DNA of 64,000 nt from Candidatus Saccharimonadota bacterium (GTDB taxonomy: Bacteria; Patescibacteriota; Saccharimonadia; Saccharimonadales; Saccharimonadaceae), in assembly GCA_017513905.1 (NCBI GenBank), contig JAFWMR010000010.1, forward strand, positions 1 through 64,000, in the 5' to 3' direction. Under the pieces are notes generated by a model. It was not told the origin of the DNA. It did not search any database and was given only the letters and a program-made list of their open reading frames with translations. The position numbers and the translations under genes are program-made. This document shows, one piece after another, positions 16,902 to 25,700 of the stretch. The number at the start of each line of letters is the position of its first letter. The stretch's first letter is position 1.

Positions 16902-18302
16902 ATGCTAGCCCTATATCGTAAATATCGTCCAAAAGCTTTATCTGATGTCGTAGGTCAGGATCAAGTCACTAAACCGCTAAGCTCCGCTCTAAAAGCTGGT
17001 AAAATTTCTCACTCCTATTTATTTACCGGCCCACGTGGCTGTGGTAAGACATCCGTCGCACGCATTCTTGCTCATGAGATCAATGGTTTTAAATATGAAC
17101 TCGAAGATAATTACCTAGACATCATTGAAATAGATGCCGCATCTAACACTGGCGTCGACAATATCCGCGAACTACGCGAAAAGGCCGTCATTGCGCCGTC
17201 CGAAGGTAAGTATAAGGTCTATATCATCGATGAAGTTCATATGCTGACTAAATCCGCATTCAATGCATTACTCAAGACCCTTGAGGAACCGCCCGCTCAT
17301 GTTGTGTTCATTCTTGCTACAACAGATCTCGAAAAAGTCCCGGTCACTATCACTTCCCGCTCCCAAGTTTACACTTTTCGTCTCGCTCCACTAGAAATCA
17401 TGCTGCCGCATTTGCAATCTATCTGCAGAAAAGAGGAGATAAAGATATCTGAACCCGCACTTAGCCTCATTGCTCAAAAAGGCGGCGGATCCTTCCGCGA
17501 TAGTCTCTCGCTCCTTGACCAAATTTCTACACTCAGCGCTGATGATAAAGAAATCTCCGAATCCATCGCTGCTGATTGTCTCGGTCTACCTATGGACACA
17601 AAAATCAGTCATCTTCTAAACGCCTATGCCCATGGGGATACTAATACCGTTACAGTGGACTTAAAAAATCTCATCGCTGAAGGATTAAAGCCAGAGAGCA
17701 TCGCTTCCTCGTGTCTAAACAAAATCATTACGCTTCCTACACCAGAACTTCTCCCGCTTTTAGGTGAACTGCCCAAAGTCATTGCGCCATATTCCGATGC
17801 CAAACTATTATTAGCGTTCTTGAACAATATGGGTAATTCCTTCGAGCACATTAAAGAATCGCCAAAAGCAATTCTATGCTCGGGGTCTAAGCCAGACGCG
17901 CAACCGCATGCGGCAATCCGCAAAGAACAAAAAAAAGAAACTATCATCAAGGAACAGAAACCATTATCCGGGCCAGAAACAGTAGAACAGTCGGAGAAGA
18001 AAATCCCGTCATCCGCTCACGCAATCAATCCGCCAGCCGCTCTTACTCCAGCCTTATCTCAGCAACTCAAGAAATGCAAAATCGTTGAAACGGAAGACCA
18101 AATCGATATTTATCCATCAAGCAAAATAGTCAAGAATATCCTCAGCAAGCCAGCCAACGAAGAGATTCTAAAGAGTAATTTTGGTAAAACTTTCGTAATT
18201 CATGACCCAGATGATCTTAAAAACTCTCCAGAAATTCAGAAAATTTCTGATATAATGGGTGGTATACAGGAGGTGAATGATAATGGAGGAATCCCGTTCT
18301 AG
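16902..18302 (+). CDS. dnaX: DNA polymerase III subunit gamma/tau, without the zinc module
   Basis: The AAA+ clamp-loader ATPase, 466 residues. Walker A is GPRGCGKTS, Walker B YIIDEVHML, sensor 1 ATTD, and the arginine-finger region is TSRSQVYTFR. The four-cysteine zinc module normally lying between Walker A and EIDAAS is missing: the chain passes from ILAHEINGFKYEL directly to DIIEIDAASN. The C-terminal third is low-similarity tau-like. TATAAT (16888-16893) ends 8 bases before the ATG. Confidence 0.94.
   Translation: MLALYRKYRPKALSDVVGQDQVTKPLSSALKAGKISHSYLFTGPRGCGKTSVARILAHEINGFKYELEDNYLDIIEIDAASNTGVDNIRELREKAVIAPSEGKYKVYIIDEVHMLTKSAFNALLKTLEEPPAHVVFILATTDLEKVPVTITSRSQVYTFRLAPLEIMLPHLQSICRKEEIKISEPALSLIAQKGGGSFRDSLSLLDQISTLSADDKEISESIAADCLGLPMDTKISHLLNAYAHGDTNTVTVDLKNLIAEGLKPESIASSCLNKIITLPTPELLPLLGELPKVIAPYSDAKLLLAFLNNMGNSFEHIKESPKAILCSGSKPDAQPHAAIRKEQKKETIIKEQKPLSGPETVEQSEKKIPSSAHAINPPAALTPALSQQLKKCKIVETEDQIDIYPSSKIVKNILSKPANEEILKSNFGKTFVIHDPDDLKNSPEIQKISDIMGGIQEVNDNGGIPF
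18248..18256 (+). promoter_or_regulatory. Internal extended -10 promoter for dnaB
   Basis: TGATATAAT lies within the last codons of dnaX, upstream of AGGAGGTG and the dnaB start. It would let dnaB be transcribed apart from dnaX. Confidence 0.5.
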
Positions 18303-19647
18303 CGGTGGTCGTATCCCACCGCAAGACTTAAACGCCGAGAAATCGTTGCTCGGTGCGATTATGCTGTCCGATGCAGGTTTTCCGGAAATTCTTGAAGTGG
18401 TAAAATACAAAGATTTTTATGACGAACGTCATAGCAAGATCTTCCACGCGATGACATTACTTTATCAGCACCATTCGCCTATCGATTTATTAACTACTAC
18501 TGCTGAGTTGCGCAAAAATAAGGAGCTAAGAGCTGTTGGTGGAGCAGCTTACTTAACGGAACTCACTAACTACGTTCCTACTGCAAACCATGCCAAGGCC
18601 TATGCAGACATCATAGCTTCAACGGCAGTACGTCGTCGCCTTATCAACGCCGGTACTACCATCAGCGAAAGTGGTTACGAAGAAAACAGAGATATCAAAG
18701 AAATCCTAGGCGATGCCGAGCGAGAACTATACGCCGTTTCGAACCAAGTCACCAAGACAGAATACGTCGCTCTCGGCAATCTCCTCGTTGATGCTTACGA
18801 CCGCATGGAGGAGCTCCAAAAGAATAAAGGCGCACTCCGCGGCCTCAAAACAGGTTTCCACGATCTCGACAAGATAACCGCTGGCTTCCAAAAAGGCGAC
18901 CTGATTATCATCGGCGCTCGCCCGGCCATGGGTAAAACTACATTCGCGGAAAACTTAGCCTACAACGCCGCCACCATCAACAACAAAGGTGTGCTGTTTT
19001 TCTCTATGGAGATGGCTAGTGCCGAGATCGTCGACCGTATGATTTCCGATGTGTCGGGCATCGATAACTGGAAAATTCGCACCGGCAACGTCACAGAAGG
19101 GGACTATAGCGCCATCACAGATGCGCTAGAAGAAATGGAGTCCGTCCCGCTATATATCGACGACTCGTCTGTCATGTCTATCCTCGAATTACGCAATAAA
19201 GCCCGCCGTGCCGCCCATGAGCACAATATCGGAATGATTATCGTCGACTATTTGCAGCTGTTAAGTGGCTCTGACGTCTACCGCAAAACCGGCCAACGCG
19301 TCCAGGAAGTTTCAGAAATTTCCCGAGGCCTCAAGCAAATTGCGCGTGAGTTGGAAATACCAGTCATCGCCTTGGCGCAGCTTTCCCGTAATGTCACCGG
19401 ACGCGAGGATCCTCGCCCAGTTTTATCTGATCTCCGCGAATCAGGCTCCATCGAGCAAGACGCAGACCTTGTCATGTTCCTACATCGCGTAGACTACTAC
19501 CATATGAACGAGCCAGATTATCAACAAACAAATATCACTGAACTAATAATCGGCAAACATCGCCACGGTCAAGTTGGCAAGGTTGAACTCTACTTCCATC
19601 CAGAACTATTACGCTTTGTCTCGCTTGATAAAGACCATGGCGAATGA
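18283..19647 (+). CDS. dnaB: Replicative DNA helicase DnaB
   Basis: The hexameric replicative helicase, about 454 residues. The N-terminal primase-interacting domain begins PPQDLNAEKSLLGA; the RecA-like domain has Walker A GARPAMGKTT, Walker B MIIVDYLQLL and DLRESGSIEQDADLV. The ATG at 18283 is chosen over that at 18277 because AGGAGG then has a 9-base spacing. It overlaps the dnaX end by 20 bases. Confidence 0.96.
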   Translation: MEESRSSGGRIPPQDLNAEKSLLGAIMLSDAGFPEILEVVKYKDFYDERHSKIFHAMTLLYQHHSPIDLLTTTAELRKNKELRAVGGAAYLTELTNYVPTANHAKAYADIIASTAVRRRLINAGTTISESGYEENRDIKEILGDAERELYAVSNQVTKTEYVALGNLLVDAYDRMEELQKNKGALRGLKTGFHDLDKITAGFQKGDLIIIGARPAMGKTTFAENLAYNAATINNKGVLFFSMEMASAEIVDRMISDVSGIDNWKIRTGNVTEGDYSAITDALEEMESVPLYIDDSSVMSILELRNKARRAAHEHNIGMIIVDYLQLLSGSDVYRKTGQRVQEVSEISRGLKQIARELEIPVIALAQLSRNVTGREDPRPVLSDLRESGSIEQDADLVMFLHRVDYYHMNEPDYQQTNITELIIGKHRHGQVGKVELYFHPELLRFVSLDKDHGE

Positions 19648-19661
19648 TATAATAAAGCATA

Positions 19662-21131
19662 ATGAGTAAACTCGTTATTTCGAAGCTCTTCCTTTATCGT
19701 TACCGTTTTTATATCGGCTATATCATTCTGGGCCTCGCATTTATCGCACTTATTTTTTTGCTCCCACTCATTAGCCCATCCGGACTTTCCGATTTAGAAC
19801 GTCAATCGGTTGTTTCTAGCTACAATCTCCATTTCTCGTCCATCACTTCTGGCGACTTGATAGATCTGCCGTACCATATTTTACAAAAAATCAGCATACT
19901 GACCTTCGGCCTCACGCCCTATGCTGCGAAGCTCCCGTCTATTATCATCGGCCTCATGCTCGGTTTACTTCTAATCCTTCTCCTCAACCGCTGGTTTAAG
20001 AGTAACGTCGCATTGCTTGCATCTATTCTGACTGTCCTTTCTACGCCGTTTCTCTATCTTGCCGGCTCTAGTACACCACTTATTATGTTGATCTTCTGGC
20101 CTACGCTTTTGTTATGGCTCGGCTCCAAAATCCAAGGCGAGAAAGAGCCTAAACCACTTTGGTGCTTCGCTTTCGCTTTAGCACTTCTACTAGCAATTTA
20201 TACGCCACATCTCATCTATTTAGTAGTCTTTATTATCTTCTTTGCAATCTGGAATCCACATTTACGTTTTACTATTAAATCTCTACCTAAATTCCCGCTA
20301 TTTTGCATGGGTATTATCGTCCTTGCCGGTATCGCAATTTGGATTACTAATATCATATCATCATCTACGGTTGCCCTGACGCTCTTTTTCGGTGAAAACT
20401 TTTCACTCTCGCATTTCTTTGATAATATCAAGACTGGGTTCGCACCGTTCTTCTCTTGGGGACAGCCACTCGAAGGCGTTTATCTATCGCCGCTCATTGG
20501 CCTATCTTCGCTTGCTTTAGCAGTTACAGGTCTCTTCAGTACTCGTCAGGGTTTTTTTGCCAGTCGTAACGCAATAGCTAGCTGTTTCATTGTCTTTGCT
20601 ATCATCCTAGCCGGCCTAACTCCAGATTCATCACTCCTTATCGTTCTACCATTTTCAATCCTTACCGCCCACGGTCTCCGCTACATCCTCGAGAAATGGT
20701 ACGGCCTCTTCCCATCAAACCCATATGCCCGTGTCTTTGCTATCTTTCCACTTTCTATCCTCTTAGCACTCATGATTGTGCCTAGCCTCAATCACTACGT
20801 TTATGGCTATAAATACACTCCAGCCGTCGCCAACGAATTTAATATCGACCTCACGCTAATTTCCGAAAATCTCGACGATGATACCTTCCTAATCGTGCCC
20901 ACTGACACTCTAGACCACGCCTTTTATCAAGTATACGAGGATCGCCACCATCGTATCAAACTCTACGCGTCTACTAGCGATATAAAGGATACCGCCCCAA
21001 GAAACGATATCGCCACCATAAATAAGGCAGAGGAAATTACGCTTCCAGAAGGCTACACACTCTCACGTATTATCACCTCCCCAAATTCAGATAATTCTGA
21101 TAGAATATACATATATAGCTTTAATAATTAA
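19662..21131 (+). CDS. Polytopic membrane protein, possible GT-C glycosyltransferase
   Basis: A 489-residue protein with about 10 hydrophobic helices followed by a soluble C-terminal domain of about 115 residues. The segment AAKLPSIIIGLMLGLLLILLL resembles the second helix region of ArnT/PMT-type (GT39) transferases, and an acidic SDLER lies in the first loop where these enzymes keep catalytic acids. The call is tentative. TGATATAAT (19645-19653) leaves 8 bases before the ATG, so the mRNA is nearly leaderless. Confidence 0.6.
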   Translation: MSKLVISKLFLYRYRFYIGYIILGLAFIALIFLLPLISPSGLSDLERQSVVSSYNLHFSSITSGDLIDLPYHILQKISILTFGLTPYAAKLPSIIIGLMLGLLLILLLNRWFKSNVALLASILTVLSTPFLYLAGSSTPLIMLIFWPTLLLWLGSKIQGEKEPKPLWCFAFALALLLAIYTPHLIYLVVFIIFFAIWNPHLRFTIKSLPKFPLFCMGIIVLAGIAIWITNIISSSTVALTLFFGENFSLSHFFDNIKTGFAPFFSWGQPLEGVYLSPLIGLSSLALAVTGLFSTRQGFFASRNAIASCFIVFAIILAGLTPDSSLLIVLPFSILTAHGLRYILEKWYGLFPSNPYARVFAIFPLSILLALMIVPSLNHYVYGYKYTPAVANEFNIDLTLISENLDDDTFLIVPTDTLDHAFYQVYEDRHHRIKLYASTSDIKDTAPRNDIATINKAEEITLPEGYTLSRIITSPNSDNSDRIYIYSFNN

Positions 21132-21146
21132 TCAGGAGTTGTTGTT

Positions 21147-21443
21147 ATGGGCCAAACTATGGACCAAATGAAAATGCTTAATCAGTTGCGCAAGGCACAA
21201 AAAGAGCTCAAAAACGAAATCGTCGAAGTCGAAGCAGGTGACGGCGCTGTTGTCGTCCAAATCAACGGAGAGCTCAAAATCAAGAAAATCACTATCGATC
21301 CAGATCGCGTCGACCTCGACGACATCCACGAGCTTGAACGCTGGCTAGAGAATTGTCTCCGTGATGGATACGCCAAAGCACAAGAAATCGCTTCAGAAAA
21401 AATGAAACCCCTCATGGGTAAACTAGGCGACCTCGGGTTGTAA
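21147..21443 (+). CDS. YbaB/EbfC family nucleoid-associated protein
   Basis: A 98-residue DNA-binding protein. The N-terminal helix carries MKMLNQLRKAQKELKNE, followed by the beta hairpin with GDGAVVVQINGELKIKKI. It sits directly before recR with TAATG overlap, the conserved dnaX-ybaB-recR neighbourhood, although dnaB and a membrane gene intervene here. AGGAG precedes the start. Confidence 0.93.
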   Translation: MGQTMDQMKMLNQLRKAQKELKNEIVEVEAGDGAVVVQINGELKIKKITIDPDRVDLDDIHELERWLENCLRDGYAKAQEIASEKMKPLMGKLGDLGL

Positions 21444-22048
21444 TGCTCCCGGAGGCTCTCAACAAAGTCATTGAAGCGCTAGGGCATTTACCAGGCGTAG
21501 GACCACGCACTGCAGAGCGCTATGCATATTTTCTGTTTCGCTCCAACTCACGTATCTCAGAAACTATCGCAGAATCTCTCGGTGCTTTACATTCCGGCGT
21601 AAAATCATGCCCCAAAACTTTTGCACTCATAGACAGCACGGAATCCGTCTCGAATCTATATTCAGACCCAGAACGTGACAAGTCTGTCATCCTCGTTGTC
21701 GAAGAGCCGCTCGATATTTATTCTATCGAAGCTACCAAGCAATACCATGGCACATATCATGTGCTCGGTGGAGCTATTTCGCCAATTGACGGCATCACCC
21801 CAGATCAGCTTCATATCAAAGAACTTCTCGATCGCGTTCCAGAAGATCAAGTGACCGAAATCATCATCGCAACCAACCCTTCTGTCGAAGGTGAATCCAC
21901 CGCTCTCCTCCTTCAAAAACTTCTTATCGAAAAGTTTCCAGATCTTAAAATCACTCGGCTTGCCCGTGGCCTACCTCTCGGCGTCGATCTTTCTTATGCC
22001 GATCAAACCACCATCTCCGCCGCGCTTCAAAACCGCACCAAACTATAA
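21443..22048 (+). CDS. recR: Recombination protein RecR with a degenerate zinc finger
   Basis: A 201-residue recombination mediator acting with RecO and RecF. The helix-hairpin-helix LPGVGPRTAERYA and the Toprim domain (VVEEPLDIYSIE, LGGAISPIDG, ATNPSVEGESTA) are intact. Of the four zinc cysteines only the first (in KSCPKTF) remains; the second pair is replaced in ESVSNLYSDPER. TAATG couplings link it to ybaB upstream and the AlkD-like gene downstream. Confidence 0.95.
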   Translation: MLPEALNKVIEALGHLPGVGPRTAERYAYFLFRSNSRISETIAESLGALHSGVKSCPKTFALIDSTESVSNLYSDPERDKSVILVVEEPLDIYSIEATKQYHGTYHVLGGAISPIDGITPDQLHIKELLDRVPEDQVTEIIIATNPSVEGESTALLLQKLLIEKFPDLKITRLARGLPLGVDLSYADQTTISAALQNRTKL

Positions 22049-22734
22049 TGTACTCCGACTTTCGTTCCAAGCTCATCTCACTTAACGATGAAAAATATCG
22101 CCAATTCTCCATGAATGGCATCCCTTGCGATCGTCCATTTTTAGGCGTTCGCATCCCAGACATCAGGAAGCTAGTCAAAGAAATCCCTAGAGACCAATTA
22201 AACGACTTTATCGCTGAGACACCTACCGCCATTGAAGAAGTCATTGCTCGTGGATTCGCTATCGCAAGATTACCATACGAAGAAATGATGGAAGTCTTTG
22301 ACTCTCAAGTAAGATTGCTCGACAATTGGTGTACAGTCGACACTTTTTGCGCATCGCTAAGGAAGACCATAAAGAAACACGAAGACGATTTCTTTGATCG
22401 TAAAGTCGCTTCACTTCTTATGTCGAAAAACGAATTTGGCGCTCGTACTGGGCTAGTATGCTTATTAGATTTTTACGTCCAGCCAGATTATCTACCAGTC
22501 ATTTATGACCAAATAGAATGCCTAAAAAACCGCCAGGAATACTATGTTAAAATGGCCATAGCCTGGCTTCTTGCCGAATGCTTTATCAAGTTCCCCAACG
22601 AAACCTTTGGATATCTCAAAATCACAAAACTCAATAGTTGGACATTCAACAAAGCTCTCTCCAAAATCTGTGACTCCTATCGCGTAAATCCAGATACGAA
22701 AAAACAAATCAAACTTCTACGAAGAGATAATTAA
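22048..22734 (+). CDS. AlkD-like DNA alkylation repair protein (HEAT-repeat)
   Basis: A 228-residue all-helical protein of the DNA alkylation repair family, which removes bulky or alkylated bases without base flipping. Visible features are FLGVRIPDIRKL, the DNWCTVDTFC segment and YVKMAIAWLLAEC. It overlaps the recR stop (TAATG), so the repair genes are cotranscribed. Its last four bases overlap the convergent minus-strand gene. Confidence 0.88.
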   Translation: MYSDFRSKLISLNDEKYRQFSMNGIPCDRPFLGVRIPDIRKLVKEIPRDQLNDFIAETPTAIEEVIARGFAIARLPYEEMMEVFDSQVRLLDNWCTVDTFCASLRKTIKKHEDDFFDRKVASLLMSKNEFGARTGLVCLLDFYVQPDYLPVIYDQIECLKNRQEYYVKMAIAWLLAECFIKFPNETFGYLKITKLNSWTFNKALSKICDSYRVNPDTKKQIKLLRRDN

Positions 22735-24476
22735 ACTCTTCTCAAAATGTATTTTTGAAGGTGCGTTCTTAATCCTTCATCACAGACATATACAAATGTA
22801 CCAAGCATGCCACGAGTACAAAGAACTTTATAGATATTTAAAATATACTCTAAGAGTTCATCGTCACTTGCTGATTTTGAACCATTAACGTCGCGGTAAC
22901 TTTTTCTGTCAATGTATAAACCTCTTTCTTCAGAATAACGAAGTTCATTACCGATAATTACGCCAGCATAGTTCAAATCAAAACCTTGAATAGTATGAAT
23001 ACATCCAATTTCATTAATCGAATTAGGCGACGCTAGCCAACCATTATACTCAGTATTCCAGATAAACCTCGCTCCATCTATATCAATATCGTATATTCCG
23101 TTTTTAATCAACACGTCCGTGGCAAAAGAATCTTCTTTTTTAAAAACAAGCTTCTCTTTTTTTGTACGCCAATCCCAAGCATATCCTGCCACCGTACGGC
23201 ATAGACCGCGTTCAGCATTTCTCTTTTTTATTTCTTCAACCATCTCGCTAACATCATCATAAATTATGAAATCATATCTTGGAAAATCTAGTCTTTCCTT
23301 TGGAGGACAATTACTAAAGATTCGCGAAATATAGTCAACGTAACGCTCCCCGCCACGATTACATCGTATTTGTGTCCGCAATGACAATATACGACAATCG
23401 CGAGTGCGTTTCATGTCTTCTATCTTTTCTTTAGGAATATCAGTAGGTTTTATAGATTGAGTACTATCATAAAGAAAAACTTGATTTTTACTCTGTTTCA
23501 AAATCCAGTCAAGTTCTGTACCATCAGTGCTAAATGATAATTTTTTATTACTAGAATCAAACGCTTTATATTGAACAATATTCCTGCGACGACGAAGGCG
23601 ATGCGCCTCATCGACAATCAAAAGATCATATTTCTCCTTTGAATTAGCCACATCCGTAGGGCTCAGCACCATGCTAGAAGATAGGCCATAGGTATGACGA
23701 AAGGTATTCTTGACTATAGTACGAAGATTAGACATCGGGATAACAATCCCAACCCTAAAATTGTCTCTCTTTTCATGAATCAAATTCAAACAGGAAACAG
23801 TCTCGCCATCTTCTAAATTAGCAGTTTCCGAAATATCAGCAACTAAAAGCTTTGCTAAATAAATGCCGAGAACAGTCTTGCCTGTGCCAGCACCACCATT
23901 AACTAAAAACGTTCTATTTTTATCTTTGGCAATCGCATCGGACAAATCACGAATGATATCGGATGTAACCAAATATTGATCAGAGGTAAGCGTCTTATAA
24001 GGTGAATACTTAAATATATTACTATTCTCAATTACTTTTGCGCTTTTTCGTGCGAGCTCGCGCTTGACCAACTCATCCCAAACTTTTCTGAATTCAGCCT
24101 CATATTTTTTACAATTATAATATGCATGCTTTTGAAAGCCACTGTTGCCATTCTGAAGCTTTTGAAATTTACTATCTGCAGCTACGTGAGAGATAAGATA
24201 AGCCTCGAGGTCTTGAATTACAGATTTATTAAACGAGCCATCCGAAATTAACACGACAGATTTTAGCCGACGCCGTTCACTTTTTGCATAATGTTGAGCC
24301 ATACGACTTTTAGCATCAACCGTCTCACCGACATATACCTCAGTATCATTATAGATAAGATAAACTACGGGCCACTCTTTTCCTGGCCATTTCTCTTCGC
24401 CAAACTCAAAAGTATCCAAAATTTCCGGAGTCTTTTCAGAAAATTCTATCTCATTCGAAATGTCTATATTAAACAT
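22731..24476 (-). CDS. GIY-YIG nuclease fused to a DUF2075 helicase-like ATPase
   Basis: A 581-residue two-domain protein. Residues about 33-120 form a GIY-YIG-like nuclease (VYLIY, VYVGET, then a downstream Arg and Glu). From about residue 180 a P-loop ATPase follows: GGAGTGKT, LLIVDEAHR, LRTQIRCNRGG, HTIQGFDL and LCTRGMLGT, as in DUF2075 proteins. Such fusions are common in accessory and defence regions; the role here is inferred. Extended -10 TGCTATAAT ends 6 bases before the ATG, giving a leaderless mRNA. Confidence 0.88.
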   Translation of the reverse strand: MFNIDISNEIEFSEKTPEILDTFEFGEEKWPGKEWPVVYLIYNDTEVYVGETVDAKSRMAQHYAKSERRRLKSVVLISDGSFNKSVIQDLEAYLISHVAADSKFQKLQNGNSGFQKHAYYNCKKYEAEFRKVWDELVKRELARKSAKVIENSNIFKYSPYKTLTSDQYLVTSDIIRDLSDAIAKDKNRTFLVNGGAGTGKTVLGIYLAKLLVADISETANLEDGETVSCLNLIHEKRDNFRVGIVIPMSNLRTIVKNTFRHTYGLSSSMVLSPTDVANSKEKYDLLIVDEAHRLRRRRNIVQYKAFDSSNKKLSFSTDGTELDWILKQSKNQVFLYDSTQSIKPTDIPKEKIEDMKRTRDCRILSLRTQIRCNRGGERYVDYISRIFSNCPPKERLDFPRYDFIIYDDVSEMVEEIKKRNAERGLCRTVAGYAWDWRTKKEKLVFKKEDSFATDVLIKNGIYDIDIDGARFIWNTEYNGWLASPNSINEIGCIHTIQGFDLNYAGVIIGNELRYSEERGLYIDRKSYRDVNGSKSASDDELLEYILNIYKVLCTRGMLGTFVYVCDEGLRTHLQKYILRRV

Positions 24477-24491
24477 AAGCCCATTATAGCA

Positions 24492-25676
24492 TTATACCCC
24501 AGATTCTAGAGCCTCTTTTTCGCTCTCCGGCAAGCTTTCGACATCATTCATGGTCTTTTCGATTCGTCGTGCCTGCTTTCTTGTGTCTTCGATCTTTTTT
24601 GCTGACTCACTAAGTTTCTTTTCTACGCCCTCAAGAAGGTCGCCAAACTTACCGAACTGTGCTTTGACGCCTCCAAGAATCTTCCATACCTCAGCGCTGC
24701 GTTTCTCGATTGCTACACTCCTATAGCCCATAAGAAGGCCGTTAAGCATCACTGGAAGTGTTGCGGGTGAAGAAAGGGAAATGCTGTACTTTTGTCGAAT
24801 CTCTTCGTCAACACCAGAAATCCGCAGAATCTCAGCGTAGAGCGACTCCGTTGGCACAAACATCATCGCAAATTCCGTTGTTTTTGGTACTTCGATATAC
24901 TTATCGTGAATTTTCTTTGCTTGCTCCACAACATCCTTGCGCAACGCTTTACGGTATGTCTCAATCTCGGACTTGCTACCGTCATCATAAGCTTTCAGAA
25001 GTCTCTGGTAATTCTCGACAGGAAACTTCGAATCTATTGGTAATAGCACTTCCGCATCTTTACCAGGCATTCGTACTGCAAACTCTACTCTATCACTCGA
25101 ACCCTTCTTTGTAATAGTGTTAGTGAGATACTGTGTTGGCGTCAAAATATCTTCAATAATCGCACCGAGTTGCACTTCGCCATAAATCCCACGCGTCTTA
25201 ACTCCCTCCATCACCTTCTTGAGATCGCCCACACCAGTCGCAAGATTCTTCATCTCGCCTAAACCTTGATAGACTTGAGACAGCTGCCCAGATATCTGCT
25301 TGAAACTTTCGTTAAATCTTTTTTCGACACTAGCTTGCAGCTTCTCGTCCACCGTCTCACGCATTTGCTCTAACTTCTTCTCGTTTGAATTTTGCAGCTC
25401 CTTAACACGCGAGTCCATCGTCTTTGATATTCCTGATAGATTCTCAGATATTTCCTTACGGTTCTCACGAAATTCGCTCGTAATCTTAGGCGTCAAATCG
25501 TCTACTTTTTTTGAAAGAACCTCAATCTTTGTATCGGATTTAATGATTTGTTCCTTAATCTGATCAAAATCTTTTGACGATAAATCGTCAGGTTTTCGCA
25601 TCTTTGCAACCATAGCAACAATTACCAAACAAAGCAATAAATTTAAAACCACTAATACTAGAACAACAATTTCCAT
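24492..25676 (-). CDS. rmuC: RmuC family DNA recombination protein
   Basis: A 394-residue protein that in E. coli limits inversions at short inverted repeats. A hydrophobic anchor at residues 3-25 is followed by a coiled coil to about 130 and the RmuC nuclease-like core: KTRGIYGEVQLGAIIEDIL, LPIDSKFP and FVPTESLYAEI. GGAGAT precedes the start. It is upstream of the GIY-YIG gene on the same strand, separated by 15 bases that include that gene's promoter. Confidence 0.92.
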   Translation of the reverse strand: MEIVVLVLVVLNLLLCLVIVAMVAKMRKPDDLSSKDFDQIKEQIIKSDTKIEVLSKKVDDLTPKITSEFRENRKEISENLSGISKTMDSRVKELQNSNEKKLEQMRETVDEKLQASVEKRFNESFKQISGQLSQVYQGLGEMKNLATGVGDLKKVMEGVKTRGIYGEVQLGAIIEDILTPTQYLTNTITKKGSSDRVEFAVRMPGKDAEVLLPIDSKFPVENYQRLLKAYDDGSKSEIETYRKALRKDVVEQAKKIHDKYIEVPKTTEFAMMFVPTESLYAEILRISGVDEEIRQKYSISLSSPATLPVMLNGLLMGYRSVAIEKRSAEVWKILGGVKAQFGKFGDLLEGVEKKLSESAKKIEDTRKQARRIEKTMNDVESLPESEKEALESGV

Positions 25677-25700
25677 TTCTATCTCCTTTCACTGTAGCTT

